From Phymorhynchus buccinoides (lineage: Eukaryota > Mollusca > Gastropoda > Neogastropoda > Raphitomidae), in NCBI GenBank assembly GCA_017654935.2, contig CM065689.1, forward strand, positions 60,056,520 through 60,120,519: a DNA stretch of 64,000 nucleotides, given 5' to 3'. Position numbers and translations under genes: made by a program. Shown piece by piece: positions 60,948-64,000 of this stretch. Position 1 is the first letter of the stretch; each line of letters begins with the position of its first letter. Below the pieces are notes generated by a model. The model worked only from the letters and a program-made list of their open reading frames with translations. It made no database searches and had not been told where the DNA came from.

Positions 60948-62150
60948 TACTGATGGGGAACAACATTAATACCAGTCACACCTGCCTACATCAGTATTGG
61001 AACAGTAGCGGTACTGATGGGAAACAACATTAATACCAGTCACACCTGCCTACATCAGTATTGGAACAAACAGTAGCGGTACTGATGGGGAACAACATTA
61101 ATACCAGTCACACCTGCCTACATCAGTATTGGAACAGTAGCGGTACTGATGGGGAACAACATTAATACCAGTCACACCTGCCTACATCAGTATTGGAACA
61201 GTAGCGGTACTGATGGGGAACAACATTAATACCAGTCACACCTGCCTACATCAGTATTGGAACAGTAGCGGTACTGATGGGGAACAACATTAATAGCAGT
61301 CACACCTGCCTACATCAGTATTGGAACAGTAGCGGTACTGATGGGGAACAACATTAATACCAGTCACACCTGCCTACATCAGTATTGGAACAAACAGTAG
61401 CGGTACTGATGGGGAACAACATTAATACCAGTCACACCTGCCTACATCAGTATTGGAACAAACAGTAGCGGTACTGATGGGGAACAACATTAATACCAGT
61501 CACACCTGCCTACATCAGTATTGGAACAAACAGTAGCGGTACTGATGGGAAACAACATTAATACCAGTCACACCTGCCTACATCAGTATTGGAACAGTAG
61601 CGGTACTGATGGGGAACAACATTAATACCAGTCACACCTGCCTACAACAGTATTGGAACAAACAGTAGCGGTACTGATGGGAAACAACATTAATACCAGT
61701 CACACCTGCCTACATCAGTATTGGAACAAACAGTAGCGGTACTGATGGGGAACAACATTAATACCAGTCACACCTGCCTACAACAGTATTGGAACAAACA
61801 GTAGCGGTACTGATGGGGAACAACATTAATACCAGTCACACCTGCCTACATCAGTATTGGAACAAACAGTAGCGGTACTGATGGGGAACAACATTAATAC
61901 CAGTCACACCTGCCTACATCAGTATTGGAACAGTAGCGGTACTGATGGGGAACAACATTAATACCAGTCACACCTGCCTACAACAGTATTGGAACAAACA
62001 GTAGCGGTACTGATGGGGAACAACATTAATACCAGTCACACCTGCCTACATCAGGCAAAAAACAGTAGCGGTACTGATGGGGAACAACATTAATACCAGT
62101 CACACCTGCCTACAACAGTATTGGAACAAACAATAGCGGTACTGATGGGC
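60948..62150. repeat. 64/68-bp minisatellite, about 17-18 copies
   Basis: The unit begins CAGTAGCGGTACTGATGGGG and contains AACAACATTAATACCAGTCA and CATCAGTATTGGAACA. It alternates between forms with and without an extra AAAC at the junction. Variants are GGGGAA/GGGAAA and CATCAG/CAACAG. Confidence 0.95.
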
Positions 62151-62229
62151 TTTAAAAACCAGCCTTTTTGTGGCAAAAAAAAGGTTGGTACTAAGCCAGC
62201 TCCAAATGCAGAGAAAAGGGACAGCCTAG

Positions 62230-63070
62230 TACCATGGGAACAGTTGACAACACATATAGATACATGTGGACCCAGTTGTACTGTGTAACCACATCAGTCA
62301 TGATCTGTCTCTTCAGCCCCATGGGAACAGTTGACAACACATACAGACACATGTGGACCCAGTTGTACTGTGTAACCACATCAGTCATGATCTGTCTCTT
62401 CAGCTCCATGGGAACAGTTGACAACACATACAGACACATGTGGACCAAGTTGTACTGTGTAACCACATCAGTCATGATCTGTCTCTTCAGCCCCATGGGA
62501 ACAGTTGACAACACATACAGACACATGTGGACCCAGTTGTACTGTGTAACCACATCAGTCATGATCTGTCTCTTCAGCCCCATGGGAACAGTTGACAACA
62601 CATACAGACATGTGGACCCAGTTGTACTGTGTAACCACATCAGTCATGATCTGTCTCTTCAGCTCCATGGGAACAGTTGACAACACATACAGACATGTGG
62701 ACCCAGTTGTACTGCGTAACCACATCAGATCTGTCTCTTCAGCTCCATGGGAACAGTTGACAACACATACAGACATGTGGACCCAGTTGTACTGTGTAAC
62801 CACATCAGATCTGTCTCTTCAGCCCCATGGGAACAGTTGACAACACATACAGACACATGCGGACCCAGTTGTACTGTGTAACCACATCAGATCTGTCTCT
62901 TCAGACCCATGGGAACAGTTGACATCACATACAGACATGTGGACCCAGTTGTACTGTGTAACCACATCAGATCTGTCTCTTCAGCCCCATGGGAACAGTT
63001 GACAACACATACAGACATGTGGACCCAGTTGTACTGTGTAACCACATCAGATCTGTCTCTTCAGCCCCAT
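62230..63070. repeat. About 78-86-bp minisatellite, 10-11 copies
   Basis: The unit begins CCATGGGAACAGTTGACAAC and includes GTGGACCCAGTTGTACTGTG and ACCACATCAGATCTGTCTCTTCAG. Early copies have TCAGTCATGATCTG and AGACACATGTGG, while later copies lack the GTCATG and the ACAC blocks, so the array changes type along its length. Confidence 0.95.
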
Positions 63071-63408
63071 TGGTGCATGTTAAAGAATCCAGTGGCAATG
63101 AACAAGCTGTCATTTGGTCAAACATGTGCCCCTCCTCCTTTCTTCCTCATCAGTCACACCCAAAAAAACATGCAAAGAAAAAGAATGATGCAGCACTAGC
63201 TGCGATGCACTCCAGGTGGGAGCAATCTAAATTTCAGTCCCTGCGATTATAAATCAGTAATGATAATACCAATACCATTTTGCATTTCTGTGGTAAAAAA
63301 TTACTTCCTTTTGAGATCTATTTGATTCAAATGTACAATGGGTCAAACAATCAATAAATTGATTATAATTTTTTTTAAACCAGTACTGACGAAAAATAAG
63401 CAAAACAC
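63071..63408 (-). other. SRSF11: SRSF11 intron, unremarkable part
   Basis: No exon with convincing splice sites and no element recognised. Confidence 0.4.
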
Positions 63409-63688
63409 GTGACCAGAGGCCTCAACAAAAGTAAACCTCAAATAATTACACTCAAAACATTAAGTGACCAGAGAGGCCTCAACAAAAGTAAACCTCAAAT
63501 AATTACACTCAAAACATTAAGTGACCAGAGAGGCCTCAACAAAAGTAAACCTCAAATAATTACACTCAAAACATTAAGTGACCAGAGGCCTCAACAAAAG
63601 TAAACCTCAAATAATTACTCAAAACATTAAGTGACCAGAGAGGCCTCAACAAAAGTAAACCTCAAATAATTACACTCAAAACATTCAA
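63409..63688. repeat. 57-bp minisatellite, about 5 copies
   Basis: The unit is ACCAGAGAGGCCTCAACAAA, then AGTAAACCTCAAATAATTAC and ACTCAAAACATTAAGTG. Two copies lack the AGAG block and one lacks AC. Confidence 0.93.
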
Positions 63689-63984
63689 TTTAAAGATCGG
63701 TAGACATACTTCGGCACACTGCAACCCAAAACAAAAAAGAGTATTGCAAAAAATAACTATAAGCGCAAAGTTTAAAAACTGTAAAGAGTAAAGAAAACAA
63801 GAAGAAATTGCTCTCCCCTTTTTCTGATAAGACATCTTGTGTGCAATGCAAGATAAAAACAAACCTTCAAAGAGAACATTCTAAAAACAATCATGGAGTT
63901 TTTACAGTTTAAAGATTTACAAATTGTTTTGTGTTGGCAGCACAAATGCAGTAAAACACCATGATTAAACCCTGATATACTCAC

Positions 63985-64000
63985 TCTCGAGCGGGAGGAG
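63985..64000 (-). CDS. SRSF11: SRSF11 exon fragment at the window edge
   Basis: Sixteen bases ending at a strong donor (CTCGAGA|GTGAGTAT) on the minus strand. If it joins directly to the 51-bp exon, the phase predicts Pro-Pro-Ala-Arg-Glu running into RKRSRS. This is compatible with an RS-type region, but too short to prove. An unseen exon between could change the phase. Confidence 0.6.

Overview
This window looks like animal nuclear DNA, most likely from a lophotrochozoan and possibly a mollusc (a weak inference from the mix of tRNA-derived SINEs, pogo- and piggyBac-like elements, a DIRS-type retroelement and very dense minisatellites). There are no bacterial-style operons. The real coding signal is a handful of short minus-strand exons with GT/AG junctions. 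Roughly half of the 64 kb is tandem repeat.

Gene 1 (minus strand, 64000 to 24227) is the 3' part of an SRSF11 (p54-type SR splicing factor) orthologue. Seven exons were traced: the edge of one at 63985-64000, then 53997-54047, 53549-53602, 51007-51228, 36856-36891, 31145-31285 and the terminal exon 24227-24500. All five complete internal exons are multiples of three and have the same phase, so each can be skipped without shifting the frame. They encode an RS domain, a TPPKSY motif, a Lys/Glu-rich stretch and an acidic tail with NYDEEEKGY ending in METSD. The RNA-binding domain lies outside the window.

Gene 2 (minus strand, 15447 to 1 and beyond) is downstream of gene 1. Four phase-0 exons (15091-15447, 4762-5142, 2907-3152, 1-901) join into about 628 residues of mostly low-complexity sequence that I do not recognise. 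The second of these exons has its 3' splice site directly after a roughly 400-nt CT tract.

The introns and the intergenic space hold about twenty minisatellite arrays with units of 24 to about 110 bp. The largest is 8.2 kb of a 25-bp unit (6575-14778). Others lie at 16.3-17.2, 19.1-19.9, 20.9-21.2, 21.9-22.4, 25.1-26.7, 26.7-29.6, 31.6-33.4, 34.4-35.2, 35.2-36.8, 37.2-40.0, 46.6-50.5, 54.1-55.0, 55.1-55.5, 56.4-59.7, 60.9-62.2, 62.2-63.1 and 63.4-63.7 kb.

Mobile elements sit between and inside these arrays. The most striking is a 6.2-kb element at about 40152-46390. It has 165-bp inverted terminal repeats, an internal complementary region that is the reverse complement of its two joined ends, and a tyrosine recombinase gene on the minus strand. 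That is DIRS architecture, but I see no reverse transcriptase. It interrupts a dispersed repeat whose uninterrupted copy is at about 33.6 kb. Smaller elements include a 794-bp CAGTG-ended DNA transposon with a 6-bp target duplication and a broken ORF, a pogo/Tigger-like deletion derivative, an IS630/Tc1-mariner-like MITE, two TTAA-flanked MITEs, two hairpin MITEs and two copies of one SINE family.
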